Assembly: GCF_000195315.1 (NCBI RefSeq) | Contig: NC_015389.1 | Span: 744,001-808,000, forward strand | Origin: Coriobacterium glomerans PW2 | Lineage (GTDB): Bacteria; Actinomycetota; Coriobacteriia; Coriobacteriales; Coriobacteriaceae | DNA length: 64,000 nt | Direction of reading: 5' to 3' | Shown: positions 36,675-45,850 of the stretch, one piece after another | How positions within the stretch are numbered: position 1 is the first letter of the stretch | Layout of the letters: each line of letters starts with the position of its first letter | Translations under genes and position numbers: made by a program | Notes under the pieces: model-generated | Databases searched by the model: none | Told to the model about the DNA's origin: nothing | The model's input: only the letters and a program-made list of their open reading frames with translations

Positions 36675-36853
36675 AGGACAGCTGTGATTGCATTTTCCCC
36701 AGTGGATCGTACCCGTGGCTTTCATGAGGCCCTTCCCGACGTGCTCGCTTTCGGGAACCATGATGCGCGCGTATCGCCGCCAGGACCGAAAGGATGCTTG
36801 ACGTCGAGGATGTCATTTTCACCGAGCTGCGAGCTCCGCGGTGCCCCGGTCGT

Positions 36854-37411
36854 CTACAGCGCGGCGATGAACTCCTCGCCCTGCCTGTCCAGACGTGCTC
36901 GATCTTCGGCGGGTATGTCATATCGGCCCGTCTGCCAGGTCTGCCCGGGCACCGTGAATCCCTCACCGTCAGCGCCGATGACGGTCGCACCGATCAGAGA
37001 GAGCAGATCGAAGAGACTTTTTCGCACGCTGGCGGTCCTGCGCTTGCCGCCCACGCCGGAGATGGCGACAGGCTTTTGGGTGAGCGGTCGCGGTGTGGAG
37101 TAGTCTCCGGCCACGACCGGGCGAGAGAGCCAGTCTACGACATTTTTGGTGGGCGCAGGAAAGCTCGAGTTGTATTCGGGGGTGAAAAACCACACACCCT
37201 GCGCCCGCGTAACTGCGTCTCGGATGCGGGTGACGGCCTCCGGAGCGGGGAACTCGATATCCTGGTTCATGAAGGGCACGTCGTCGATCTCAAGAATCGA
37301 GATATCGGCACGTTTCTTCTGAGACCAGGCGGCATAGCGCGCGAGCGTGCGGTTGAACGATCCTTGTCGGAGCGAGCCGACGATGGCGACGATTCTTTTG
37401 ATGTCTCCCAT
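36854..37411 (-). CDS. NADPH-dependent FMN reductase (flavodoxin-fold)
   Basis: The 185-residue protein has the flavodoxin-like fold of the NADPH-dependent FMN reductase/azoreductase/chromate reductase family: IVGSLRQGSFNR binds the FMN phosphate and FFTPEYNSSFPAPTKNVVDWLSR is the family signature (split here by a small change). It reduces FMN, quinones or metal oxyanions using NAD(P)H. AAAGGGA precedes the ATG. It stands alone between copA and nfo; a role in metal or oxidative stress is guesswork. Confidence 0.88.
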   Translation of the reverse strand: MGDIKRIVAIVGSLRQGSFNRTLARYAAWSQKKRADISILEIDDVPFMNQDIEFPAPEAVTRIRDAVTRAQGVWFFTPEYNSSFPAPTKNVVDWLSRPVVAGDYSTPRPLTQKPVAISGVGGKRRTASVRKSLFDLLSLIGATVIGADGEGFTVPGQTWQTGRYDIPAEDRARLDRQGEEFIAAL

Positions 37412-37612
37412 GGCATATCCCTTTCGAGGAACGGTGATAAGAGCATGAGGCGCGCCCGGCAGATGCGACGGCCCGCGCGATGACCACGCTATGATACCCG
37501 CCGCCCGGTGCGCTAAACTGGATCATAGCCGCCGAGCGGCATCTCGAGCTCTGCACGCGGCGCCGCGATGAGCCGAGCTGGGAAACTCGGGGGCCGACGA
37601 GAGGATCACGCC

Positions 37613-38479
37613 ATGCTTACGATTGGATGCCATCTTTCGATGGCGAAGGGCTACACCGCCATGGGCGAGACTGCGCTCGGGATCGGCGCGAACACGTTCG
37701 CATTCTTCACCCGCAACCCGCGCGGCTCTCGTGCGCGGCCTGTGGATCGCGTCGACGTCGCCGGTCTTGGAGAGGTGCTTCGCGCGAACGAGTTCGGCGC
37801 TCTCGTCGCTCATGCCCCTTACGTCTGCAATCCCGCTTCGAACAAGGCCTCCACGCGCGAGTTCGCGCTCACATGCCTTCGAGAGGATCTCGCGCGCCTG
37901 GAGATGCTCCCGGGCGGCTTCTACAACCTGCATCCCGGCTCCCACGTCGGGGCGGGCGCGGGGCGCGGCATCGAGCTGATCATCACCGCTCTCGCGGCGG
38001 CGATGGCTCCCGAGCAGCGCACGACCGTGCTGCTGGAGACCATGACCGGCAAGGGCACCGAGATCGGCGGCACCTTCGAGGAGCTCGCCGCCATCATCGA
38101 AGGGGTGCTCGAACGACGGCCCGAGCTCAGTGAGCGAATCGGTGTCTGCTTCGATACCTGCCACGTATCCGATGCGGGCTATGACATCATCGACGACCTG
38201 GACGGGGTACTCGAGCGCTTCGATACCGTGATCGGTTTGGCGCGTCTCCGCGCGGTCCATGTCAATGACTCCAAGAGTCCTCGGGGCTCGCGAAGAGATC
38301 GCCACGCGCGCATCGGCGAGGGCTATCTCGGCTGCGAGGAACTCGGTGGAGGTTTGGACGTCTTCGGACGCATCGTGAGGCATCCCGCTCTCTCGGGGCT
38401 GCCCCTCATCTTGGAGACTCCCAACGAGCTGGACGGCTACGCAGCCGAGATCAGACTGCTGCGCGGACTGGCTACCTGA
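37613..38479 (+). CDS. nfo: Deoxyribonuclease IV (AP endonuclease)
   Basis: Endonuclease IV cuts DNA 5' of abasic sites in base excision repair. The 288-residue protein shows the zinc ligands of the family in HAPY, HPGSHVGAG, LLETM, DTCHVSDAGYD, HVNDSK and ILETP. The ATG at 37613 follows GAGAGG; a longer in-frame start at 37568 adds non-family sequence. A TAAACT promoter box lies about 100 bp upstream. Its last codons overlap the alcohol dehydrogenase gene by 8 bp inside a palindrome. Confidence 0.93.
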   Translation: MLTIGCHLSMAKGYTAMGETALGIGANTFAFFTRNPRGSRARPVDRVDVAGLGEVLRANEFGALVAHAPYVCNPASNKASTREFALTCLREDLARLEMLPGGFYNLHPGSHVGAGAGRGIELIITALAAAMAPEQRTTVLLETMTGKGTEIGGTFEELAAIIEGVLERRPELSERIGVCFDTCHVSDAGYDIIDDLDGVLERFDTVIGLARLRAVHVNDSKSPRGSRRDRHARIGEGYLGCEELGGGLDVFGRIVRHPALSGLPLILETPNELDGYAAEIRLLRGLAT

Positions 38480-38493
38480 GCGCGCTCAGGTAG
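38472..38493. terminator. 22-bp perfect palindrome spanning both stop codons of nfo and adh
   Basis: CTACCTGAGCG (38472-38482) is followed directly by its reverse complement (38483-38493). The nfo TGA and the minus-strand TAG of the alcohol dehydrogenase both lie in it. It is likely a shared bidirectional terminator hairpin that is also coding. Confidence 0.55.
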
Positions 38494-39677
38494 ATCGAGC
38501 GCGCATCGTCGAGTGTGAGCGACATGAACGTTCCGAAGCGCTCCCCGCGGTTCGCGAGAAGCCCGGGCAGGAGCAACTCGATGTCATCCTCAACAAGGCC
38601 AAGCTCCGCCAGTGTTCGCGGCATTCCGAGGCTGACGAAGAAGTTCTGCAGCTCATCGATGGAGCACTCGATGGCATCCTTTGCGGCCAGGGGGTTCTCC
38701 TCGACGGGCTCTATGTCGAAGATCTCCTTCCCGAAGGTGAGGAAGCGCTCCGGGTGCGCGGACCACACGTGGCGCATCCATGCCGGAAAGATGACGGCGA
38801 GTCCGGCACCATGCGTGATGGAGGTGTCGAGCGCTGAGAGCTCGTGCTCCAGCGCATGGGCGCTCCAGTCGCCGTCGCGCTTCCCCGCGACGCCCATTCC
38901 CAGCCCCGCGAGCCCGTTGTGGGCGAGCGTGGAGATCCACATGAGGTTCGCGCGCGCATCGTAGTCGAGCGGATCCGCCATAACGCGCGGTCCCATCTGA
39001 ATCGCAGACCGAATGAGGCTGCAACCGATGCCATCGGTAACTGTCACGGCCGGCTCGCCGGAAAAGAAACGCTCCATGACATGGCAGATCATATCGCAGA
39101 CCCCGGCTGCGGTCTGGTAGGGCGGCAGGGTGAACGTCAGCTCGGGATCCATGATCGCGCAGACCGGGCGGATCAGGTCGGTGTTGATGCCGGATTTGAG
39201 ATGCTCCGCGTCATTGCTCACGACACTTGAGTTGGACGCCTCGGAACCCGATGCCGGAATAGTGAGCACGACGGCCACCGGCAGGGGCGCCGCGGGCTGA
39301 GCGCGCTTGGCGAAGAAGTCCCATGCGTCCCCCTCATAGGGCGTCGCCAGCGCGATCGCCTTGGCCGCGTCGATCGCCGAGCCGCCGCCGAGTGCCAAGA
39401 TGATGTCGGATCGCATCTCGCGGGCGATCCGGACCCCCTGTCGCACCGAGCCGATCTCGGGGTTGGGGCGCACGCCCCCGAGCTCGGCGGCCTCGATGCC
39501 GGCGGCGGCGAGAGAGCTGCGGACGCGTTGGAGGGTTCCTGTGCGCGCGACGGATCCGCGTCCGTAGACGATGAGCGCTCGACGGCGTCCATCTGCCGCC
39601 AGCTCGCGCCCGACGCGATCGACAGCGCCGCGACCGAACACGAACCTGGTGGGGGAGTAAAACGTGAAGTCGTTCAT
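38472..39677 (-). CDS. Iron-containing alcohol dehydrogenase
   Basis: The 401-residue group III alcohol dehydrogenase is probably of the butanol-dehydrogenase (BdhA/YugJ) type. The NAD(P)-binding GGGSAIDAAKAIAL is near residue 95. Metal ligands are expected in the DMICHVMERF and HALEHELSALD...HGAGLAVIFPAWM segments, both intact. It reduces an aldehyde in fermentation; the substrate is not fixed by sequence. The ATG at 39677 has AGGAG upstream. DUF1015 is encoded 32 bp upstream on the same strand. Confidence 0.9.
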   Translation of the reverse strand: MNDFTFYSPTRFVFGRGAVDRVGRELAADGRRRALIVYGRGSVARTGTLQRVRSSLAAAGIEAAELGGVRPNPEIGSVRQGVRIAREMRSDIILALGGGSAIDAAKAIALATPYEGDAWDFFAKRAQPAAPLPVAVVLTIPASGSEASNSSVVSNDAEHLKSGINTDLIRPVCAIMDPELTFTLPPYQTAAGVCDMICHVMERFFSGEPAVTVTDGIGCSLIRSAIQMGPRVMADPLDYDARANLMWISTLAHNGLAGLGMGVAGKRDGDWSAHALEHELSALDTSITHGAGLAVIFPAWMRHVWSAHPERFLTFGKEIFDIEPVEENPLAAKDAIECSIDELQNFFVSLGMPRTLAELGLVEDDIELLLPGLLANRGERFGTFMSLTLDDARSIYLSALR

Positions 39678-39709
39678 GGACGCTCCTATCTCGATGGTGT
39701 GACGCCGCC

Positions 39710-40966
39710 TCAGCGGATCTCGTACGCGAACAGGCCGCTTCTGAGCTTCGGTTCGAACCACGTGGACTTCGGCGGCATGAGCAGGCCCGCGTCGGCGACG
39801 GCGAACAGCTGCTCGATGGCGGTCGCGTGAACGCTGAACGCGACGCCGTCTCGTCCGGTGAGGCGCTCGAGCGCCGCCGCGCAGCCCGCCTCGCCGCCAG
39901 CGAAGCGGATGCGCCCGTCACGACGAGGATCGTCGATGCCGAGAAGCGGCCCCAGGATGCGCTCCTGCAGCACCGAGACGTCCAGCGCGCCGACGGCGTC
40001 GGCCCGACCGATCTCAGAAGCGAGGCGCTCGGTGGCGGTGAGACGCCACCACCGGCCCCTCAGAGTCATACCCATGATGCCGGCCGCTCTCGGCTCGACC
40101 GGCTCCTCGGCGCTCTCGACCTCGAAGCCCGCTGCTCGCACGGATTCCAGCAGCTCGGTCGCGTCCATATCGCCCAGATCGGAGACTATGCGGTTGTACG
40201 GCAGGATCTTGAGCTGGCTGGCCGGCACGAGCACCGACAGGATGAAGTTGAACGGCTCGGTGCCGGTGAGCCCTCCCGAAGCAGCGGCCGCCTTCCGCAG
40301 CGCGCCGCCGACGCGCGCCGCCGCGGCGAGGCGGTGGTGTCCGTCGGCGATGTAGGCGCGCGGCACGCGCTCGAACATCGCGCGGACGGCTTCGATCGCC
40401 TCGGGCCGATCGATCCGCCATACGGCCTGTCTGGTGCCCTGCTCGTCCTCGAACCGATAGAGGGGACCGGCAGCGGTGGCGGCATCGATGATGGCATCGA
40501 GCACGGTCTCATCGTGATAGGCGAGAAGAGCGGGCCCGGTCTGCGCACCGAGGGCGCGGATGTGGCGGACCCGGTCGTCGCGCTTCGCGACCCTGGTCGC
40601 CTCATGCCGCCGGATCACGCCCCCTTCGTAGTCGGAGAGGGCGCACGCACCCACGATGCCCCTTTGCGTGTGCGCCCCCTGCTGCAGCTCGTATATGTAG
40701 AAGCATCGCCTCCGATCCCGGATGAGGACCCCCTCCTCGATGCGGCTCGCGAACAGCGTCGCCGCCCGGGCGTAGACCGCTGGAGCGAACATATCCTCGT
40801 CGAGGGGAAACTGCGTCTCCGGTCGGTCGATGTTCAGAAACGACAGCGGTCTGTCCGCGACGAAATCCCTGGCCGACGCGCGATCGAACACATCGTAGGG
40901 CAAGGCGGCGACCTGCGCCGCGCGATCCGGAACAGGTCGCACGCAGGCGAACGGAAAGACGTTCAT
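39710..40966 (-). CDS. DUF1015-family protein
   Basis: The 418-residue protein of the DUF1015 family has no firmly known function. The typical N-terminus is FPFACVRPVPDRAAQVAALPYDV, here with FLNIDRPE, IRRHEAT and the conserved IADGHHRLAAA. The family is often next to serA/serC in other bacteria; here it precedes an iron alcohol dehydrogenase by 32 bp and is probably co-transcribed. The ATG at 40966 was chosen over that at 40972 because the GGGGG ribosome binding site would be too close to the latter. Confidence 0.85.
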   Translation of the reverse strand: MNVFPFACVRPVPDRAAQVAALPYDVFDRASARDFVADRPLSFLNIDRPETQFPLDEDMFAPAVYARAATLFASRIEEGVLIRDRRRCFYIYELQQGAHTQRGIVGACALSDYEGGVIRRHEATRVAKRDDRVRHIRALGAQTGPALLAYHDETVLDAIIDAATAAGPLYRFEDEQGTRQAVWRIDRPEAIEAVRAMFERVPRAYIADGHHRLAAAARVGGALRKAAAASGGLTGTEPFNFILSVLVPASQLKILPYNRIVSDLGDMDATELLESVRAAGFEVESAEEPVEPRAAGIMGMTLRGRWWRLTATERLASEIGRADAVGALDVSVLQERILGPLLGIDDPRRDGRIRFAGGEAGCAAALERLTGRDGVAFSVHATAIEQLFAVADAGLLMPPKSTWFEPKLRSGLFAYEIR

Positions 40967-41310
40967 ATGCATTTCCCCCGCGGAGCGGTTTCTTGTAAGC
41001 GGGGCCGAGCGCATCGCCTCGGATGGCGACCCGCGCGCTTGGACGCGGCCCTGGAGCATGGCGGATCGCCTGAGAAATTATGCACTCGAGTCATTGTCGA
41101 AGTCATCCCTGCCGTCTCGCTGCTAAGATGGGTGCAAGATACCGGCGAGCCGCGGCCGCGCGGCGCGAATGCCCCGCGATCGGGGCCCGATATGCGGGCC
41201 GGTGTGGTGTATGGTAGCAGATCGAGCACCTCGTCCGAGCGCTCACACGGAAGACGAACAGCCGATACGTCCGGTCGAGAGGGTCTCAAAACGCTACAGG
41301 TGGAGGAAAC
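40967..41310. other. Divergent intergenic region between DUF1015 and phosphatase genes
   Basis: 344 bp with no gene. Short GC-rich hairpins lie around 41158-41206 (GGGGCCCG and GCGGGCC), and TATGGT near 41213 could be a -10 box for the plus-strand phosphatase. Nothing else is recognisable. Confidence 0.45.
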
Positions 41311-42150
41311 GTGGCGACATATGTGACATCTGACGCGCACGGGCATCTGCGTGCTCTGGATCGTGCGCTCGAGCTGGCGCAGCCGTCGGCTGAAGACACG
41401 CTCTACGTGCTCGGCGACATGATCGACCGCGGACCGGATCCCGTTGGCGTGATCGATCTCGTCCGCGCGCTTCCGTGTGCCCGCGCCATTCTCGGCAATC
41501 ACGAGCGCATGATGCTCGATGCCCTCGCGGGCACAGATGAGCTCGATGCGGACACGTGGGTCCTGAACGGAGGATGGACGACGGCGCCCGGGCTCGATCG
41601 GGTCGACCGCGATAAACTGGATGGGCTCATGGACTGGTTGTGCGAACTGCCGCTCTACGATGTCGTCGAGACAGCCGACAGGCTGTTCATCTTGGTGCAT
41701 GCCGGCATCGACGCGCTGGCCGCCCGCGCCTATCTCGCTTCGGCCAACGTGGACTGCTCTCATGGCGAGGGTGCGGCCGCCGCATCGCGCGAGCAGCTGT
41801 GCGATATGATGAGCCGCCAGGACCCGATGGATCTGCTATGGATCCGAGGGGAGTTCTGGGGATCGCCGACCGGGTTCGTCGGCACCGACGGGACGGGGCC
41901 CGTTGTCGTGGCGGGGCACACGCCGTCGATCTCGCTTCGGGACTACGCCGATGTCATGGGCAACCCCGGCACGTCTTCCGAGGGTCATGGATGCGTCGTG
42001 CCGGTCGGAGACACGACGAGGACCGGAGGCGTAGCCGATCGCATCGATATCGATTGCTCCGCCGCAGCGGCAGAGGCGGGCGGTTGCGTGGGCGTGCTGC
42101 GCCTGGATGACGGCCAGACTTGGTATGCGCCGGTAAGAGACGGCGAGTAG
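41311..42150 (+). CDS. PPP-type metallophosphoesterase
   Basis: The 279-residue protein of the serine/threonine phosphatase / diadenosine-tetraphosphatase group has metal-binding motifs DAHGH (D8, H10), GDMIDRG (D36, D39), GNHE, a later HAG and AGHTPS. The start is GTG at 41311 with GGAGG upstream. It could act on phosphoproteins or dinucleotide polyphosphates. A middle insert of about 70 residues (Cys/Ala/Ser-rich) lies between HAG and the last motif. It is convergent with the flippase gene; a small hairpin (GGCGA/TCGCC) lies between. Confidence 0.85.
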   Translation: MATYVTSDAHGHLRALDRALELAQPSAEDTLYVLGDMIDRGPDPVGVIDLVRALPCARAILGNHERMMLDALAGTDELDADTWVLNGGWTTAPGLDRVDRDKLDGLMDWLCELPLYDVVETADRLFILVHAGIDALAARAYLASANVDCSHGEGAAAASREQLCDMMSRQDPMDLLWIRGEFWGSPTGFVGTDGTGPVVVAGHTPSISLRDYADVMGNPGTSSEGHGCVVPVGDTTRTGGVADRIDIDCSAAAAEAGGCVGVLRLDDGQTWYAPVRDGE

Positions 42151-42199
42151 GCGATACGTCGCCCGGGTTGCGCATCCGCCTCTCGCTCGAGTCCTCTTC

Positions 42200-43672
42200 C
42201 TAGAGAAAGGGATTTCTCTCGCGTTCGATAGATCGCCTGATACGGGTGTAGTGCGCGATGAGCAGCACGAGCAGAAGCGTCATCGAGCCGAGATAGCTCG
42301 CAACCGCTCCGGTGAGACCGATGAGGTTCACCAGCACGAGCGATAGGCCAATCGATGCCGCGAACGCGATCAGATAGAGCTTCATCACCGCGCGCTGCCG
42401 CCGTAAAACGGTGATGATGGCATAGAGGAAGTCTATGGCCGCCGTCACGCCGCCCGCGAGAACCATGAGCCAGGCGAGCACGCGGAACCTCTCGAAGTCG
42501 ACTCCGTAGAAAAAGCTCATGAGCGGGATGCCGATCCAGCCCATCATGACCGCTGTGAGCACGCTCAGCGCGAGCACGACGCCCATGACGGCCAGTATGA
42601 TGAGATCGAACCGCATGCGCTTGCGCGGGTTGGCCCAGATGCTCGCCAAGCGCAGAAGCTGCGGTTTGTAGACGAAGCCGATCTCGAGAAGGATCCCCTG
42701 TGCGGGGAAATACAACGCATTGAAGAACAGCTGGTTGTCGTAGGACATCGCGCCCTCCATGACGAATTTCGGCGCGCTCTCGGTGAGGTTGAACAAGAAC
42801 AGGGCCGCGAACAGCGGGAAGCACTGGTGGAACAGGGAGATGACCTCATCTGCCCTGGGACTGCGCGACTTCTCGGTCTCGAGCAGCGCGAGCGGCAGCG
42901 TCACGAGCACGAGTGACGCTACGGCCACCACGGCCATCGCGATCGCCGCTGCAGCGAGGTTTCTGCCGATCAGCAGGATGAGCGCGAACGCGGCGCACAC
43001 GGCTGCCGAGCGCAGCGTCTGCGAGATGCCCGCCAGATAGAGCTTGTCGGCCTGCTGAAGCCGGCCCTCGTATACGTCGGCGACGCCATCGACGAGCTTG
43101 TAGGCGCATACGCCCAGCGAGATCGTGGCCATGTAAGGGGTGTAGTCGCGAATCGCGCAATAGAGCATCGCGGCGAGGAAGGCCGCCGCCGCCGTCATCC
43201 AGCGGTTCACCTGATAGGAGGAGAAGGCGATCTCCTCGTCGACGTCGGAGACCTGAAACGTCCTCAGGCCGTAGTTGGCCGCGATCATGAGCAGCGTGCC
43301 CAAAACGAAGGCCATGGAGAACATGCCCGCACCCCGCGTGCCGACAAGCTGGGTCGCGACGATGGTCAACAAGGGGAAGACCATCCCCCATACCGCCGTG
43401 CCAGCGGTGTTCCACACGTAGTCGCGCTTGGTGCAGTGCGTCTCGTAGACGGCTTCGGAGTCACTGAGCGAGCCGCGGTACACGGAGTCGAGGAGCCGGT
43501 TCCACCACTGGTTGATCAGCCTCGCGAGACAGCTCTGGTCGCGAGTGCCGCGTCCGCGGCCGTGCGGGGTCCCGGCGGCTTCCCGCGCGCGTCGCCGCTC
43601 CGCTGGGCTCGCCGCGGGCGCGCCGCGCCGAGCCATGATCTTTGTGCGAAGTGTGTCGAGCGGGTTGTGCAT
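42200..43672 (-). CDS. Polysaccharide (lipid-linked glycan) flippase-like membrane protein
   Basis: The 490-residue protein has a basic cytoplasmic N-terminus (about 80 residues) followed by about 12 membrane helices, with the pattern of Wzx/MOP exporters. An early helix pair has VFPLLTIVATQLVG and GMFSMAFVLGTLLMIAANYG. It probably moves lipid-linked sugars across the membrane for capsule or teichoic-acid-like polymers. No glycosyltransferases lie directly next to it. A perfect TATAAT box on the minus strand (43749-43744) lies 72 bp upstream. Confidence 0.8.
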   Translation of the reverse strand: MHNPLDTLRTKIMARRGAPAASPAERRRAREAAGTPHGRGRGTRDQSCLARLINQWWNRLLDSVYRGSLSDSEAVYETHCTKRDYVWNTAGTAVWGMVFPLLTIVATQLVGTRGAGMFSMAFVLGTLLMIAANYGLRTFQVSDVDEEIAFSSYQVNRWMTAAAAFLAAMLYCAIRDYTPYMATISLGVCAYKLVDGVADVYEGRLQQADKLYLAGISQTLRSAAVCAAFALILLIGRNLAAAAIAMAVVAVASLVLVTLPLALLETEKSRSPRADEVISLFHQCFPLFAALFLFNLTESAPKFVMEGAMSYDNQLFFNALYFPAQGILLEIGFVYKPQLLRLASIWANPRKRMRFDLIILAVMGVVLALSVLTAVMMGWIGIPLMSFFYGVDFERFRVLAWLMVLAGGVTAAIDFLYAIITVLRRQRAVMKLYLIAFAASIGLSLVLVNLIGLTGAVASYLGSMTLLLVLLIAHYTRIRRSIERERNPFL

Positions 43673-43803
43673 CGCGTCTGCCTCATCGATTCATCTCGAG
43701 CTGAGAGGGCCCGACTCAGACGGCTGCCCCCATGACTCACGAAATTATACCGTGGCCGCCGCCCGCGCGCCCGCGCGGCCCCATAATCGCGCAAAGGGTA
43801 TCC

Positions 43804-43965
43804 ATGTCCGACGTCCCCTCCTTGCGGCTGCACGCCCTCATCGCCGCATGCGCGCGCGGCAACCGCCCCGCGCTCCCGGGCTTCGCTCGAGATCTCGTCC
43901 GTCTGGAAGAGCTCCGCCGCCGTTCGGCGATGGAAGCCCGGGCCGCGCCCCGAGCTGATGTATAA
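43804..43965 (+). CDS. Possible small hypothetical protein upstream of pckA
   Basis: A 53-codon frame starts at ATG 43804 with AAAGGG 5-6 bp before it, and reads MSDVPSLRLHALIAACARG and then a basic Arg/Ala-rich end. It is similar to no family I know. It fills part of the 403-bp gap between the flippase and pckA; the rest of that gap shows nothing. It may not be a gene. Confidence 0.3.
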   Translation: MSDVPSLRLHALIAACARGNRPALPGFARDLVRLEELRRRSAMEARAAPRADV

Positions 43966-44075
43966 GCAAGGGTGCCCGCTCAGACGAGAGCTCGCGCTTC
44001 AGCTTCGAGCGGAGCGCGATCTCTCGGCTGAGAGAGGCGCATCCGTTTCCCTATTCGACTGGAGGCATCGTCGCG

Positions 44076-45761
44076 ATGAGGCGATCGAATGTCATGAAGC
44101 TGCTCGCACGATTCGGCATCAACGAAGGAGAGGGGGTCATCTCAGTTCCGGACGCTCAACCGCGGACACCCCCGGCAGAGCCCAGGGCGACCGATGATCC
44201 CGGCCCGGCATCCAGTGATCCCAGGGTATCGGTCGACCTGCCCGCTGCCGCCCTGATCGAGCAGGCTCTCGCTCGTCGCGAGGGCGTGCTGGACGCAGCG
44301 GGAGCACTCCATCTCAGGACCGGTGCCTATACCGGGCGCGCTCCCAAGAGCCGCTTCATCGTCGAGGAGGCCGGTGTCAGCGAGCGCATCGCCTGGGGCG
44401 CGGTGAACCATCCGATCTCGCGAGCGTGCTTCGAGCGCGTCCGCGACGGTGTGGCGCGCCACCTGGCCGCGCGCGATCTATTCGTCACGCAGGGGCTCGC
44501 CGGAGCGGACCGCACCCACGCGCGAAGTTTTCTCGTCGCGTGCGAGCGGGCGAGCCAGGCGCTGTTCGTCAGACAGATCCTGGTGAGGCCGACGCCTTCG
44601 GAGCAGCGATCGGACGCCGAGCCGGACTTCGTCGTGCTCGTCGCCCCGGGCTTTCACTGCGATCCCGAGCGCGATGGCACGGGCTCTGCGGCGGCGGTCC
44701 TCATCGATTTCACGGATCGCATGATCGTGATCGCCGGCACCGGTTACTCCGGTGAGATCAAAAAGTCGATCTTCTCCGTCATGAACTACATTCTTCCCGT
44801 CGAAGACGACGTGCTCACCATGCATTGCTCGGCCACGACCGACCGTGACGGACGGGGCACCGCGATCTTTTTCGGGCTGTCCGGCACCGGCAAGACGACG
44901 CTTTCGGCGGACCCGGAGCGCCTGCTCATCGGCGACGACGAGCACGGATGGGGGTCTGCGGGCGTCTTCAATCTCGAGGGCGGCTGCTACGCGAAGTGCG
45001 ACAATCTGGACGCCTCGCACGAGCCCGAGATATTCAACGCGGTGCGCTTCGGGTGCGTGAGCGAGAACGTTGTGCTGCGGAGCGATCGCGTCCCTGACTA
45101 CACGGATCTCTCCATCACCAGAAACACGCGCGCCTGCTACCCGATCGAGCACATCTCGAGCGCCAACGCGCGCGGGATGGGGCCGGAGCCCACGGTCATC
45201 CTGTTTTTGACCTGCGATGCGTTCGGCGTGCTGCCGGCTATCGCGCGGCTCACGCCAGAGGCGGCGATGTATCATTTCGTGACCGGGTTCACAGCCAAGG
45301 TCAGCGGCACCGAACAGGGCGTCGACGAGCCGACGCCTACATTCTCCGCGCTGTTCGGAGAGCCGTTCATGCCGCTTGACCCCATGGTCTACGCGAACAT
45401 GCTCGGCTGTCGTCTGCGTTCCCGTAATGCTCGGGTCTACCTTCTCAACACCGGCTGGATCGCCGGGCCCGCGGGGGAGGGCCGCCGCATAGAGCTCGCA
45501 AGCACCCGCGCGCTCGTCCGCGCCGCGCTCGAGGGAACCTTGGATGAGGGCGGTTACGCGCGCGACCCGATCTTCAACGTCGATGTTCCCGCGCGCTGCC
45601 CGGGTGTGCCCGATGAGCTTTTGGACCCGCGCGCTCTGTGGTCGGATGCCGCGCGCTACGACATCTCGGCGCGCAGGCTCGCGGCGATGTTCCGAGACAA
45701 CTTCGATCGACGCTGCTCCCATCTGCCCGATGAGATCCGCGCGGCGGGTCCGCTCGGCTGA
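44076..45761 (+). CDS. pckA: Phosphoenolpyruvate carboxykinase (ATP)
   Basis: This enzyme interconverts oxaloacetate and PEP with ATP/ADP; in anaerobes it often fixes CO2 toward succinate. The 561-residue protein has RTGAYTGRAPKSRF, FFGLSGTGKTTLS (P-loop, near residue 267), DDEHGWG and the substrate-site TRACYPIEH. The start region of about 50 residues is Pro/Asp-rich and is longer than usual. The ATG at 44076 has GGAGG upstream; ATG at 44094 is possible. It is convergent with gpmA. Confidence 0.95.
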   Translation: MRRSNVMKLLARFGINEGEGVISVPDAQPRTPPAEPRATDDPGPASSDPRVSVDLPAAALIEQALARREGVLDAAGALHLRTGAYTGRAPKSRFIVEEAGVSERIAWGAVNHPISRACFERVRDGVARHLAARDLFVTQGLAGADRTHARSFLVACERASQALFVRQILVRPTPSEQRSDAEPDFVVLVAPGFHCDPERDGTGSAAAVLIDFTDRMIVIAGTGYSGEIKKSIFSVMNYILPVEDDVLTMHCSATTDRDGRGTAIFFGLSGTGKTTLSADPERLLIGDDEHGWGSAGVFNLEGGCYAKCDNLDASHEPEIFNAVRFGCVSENVVLRSDRVPDYTDLSITRNTRACYPIEHISSANARGMGPEPTVILFLTCDAFGVLPAIARLTPEAAMYHFVTGFTAKVSGTEQGVDEPTPTFSALFGEPFMPLDPMVYANMLGCRLRSRNARVYLLNTGWIAGPAGEGRRIELASTRALVRAALEGTLDEGGYARDPIFNVDVPARCPGVPDELLDPRALWSDAARYDISARRLAAMFRDNFDRRCSHLPDEIRAAGPLG

Positions 45762-45818
45762 TCGGCGCGCCTCCTCACGTGAATCGCCTCACTTGGGACC
45801 GCACATGGTCGATGCCTT

Positions 45819-45835
45819 GCCGCTCTCGGAGCGGC
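45819..45835. terminator. Small hairpin between convergent pckA and gpmA
   Basis: GCCGCTC and GAGCGGC form a perfect 7-bp stem with a TCG loop in the 89-bp gap between the two convergent stops. There is no T-run on either side, so it is only a candidate. Confidence 0.3.
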
Positions 45836-45850
45836 CGCCAGAAGTCCTGC

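Noticed and set aside
39827-41326. 499-codon plus-strand frame across DUF1015
   Set aside because: Antisense to a recognised family protein and runs through the divergent promoter region; no motif.
43958-44197. 79-codon frame overlapping the pckA start
   Set aside because: Overlaps pckA by 120 bp in another frame and has no domain.
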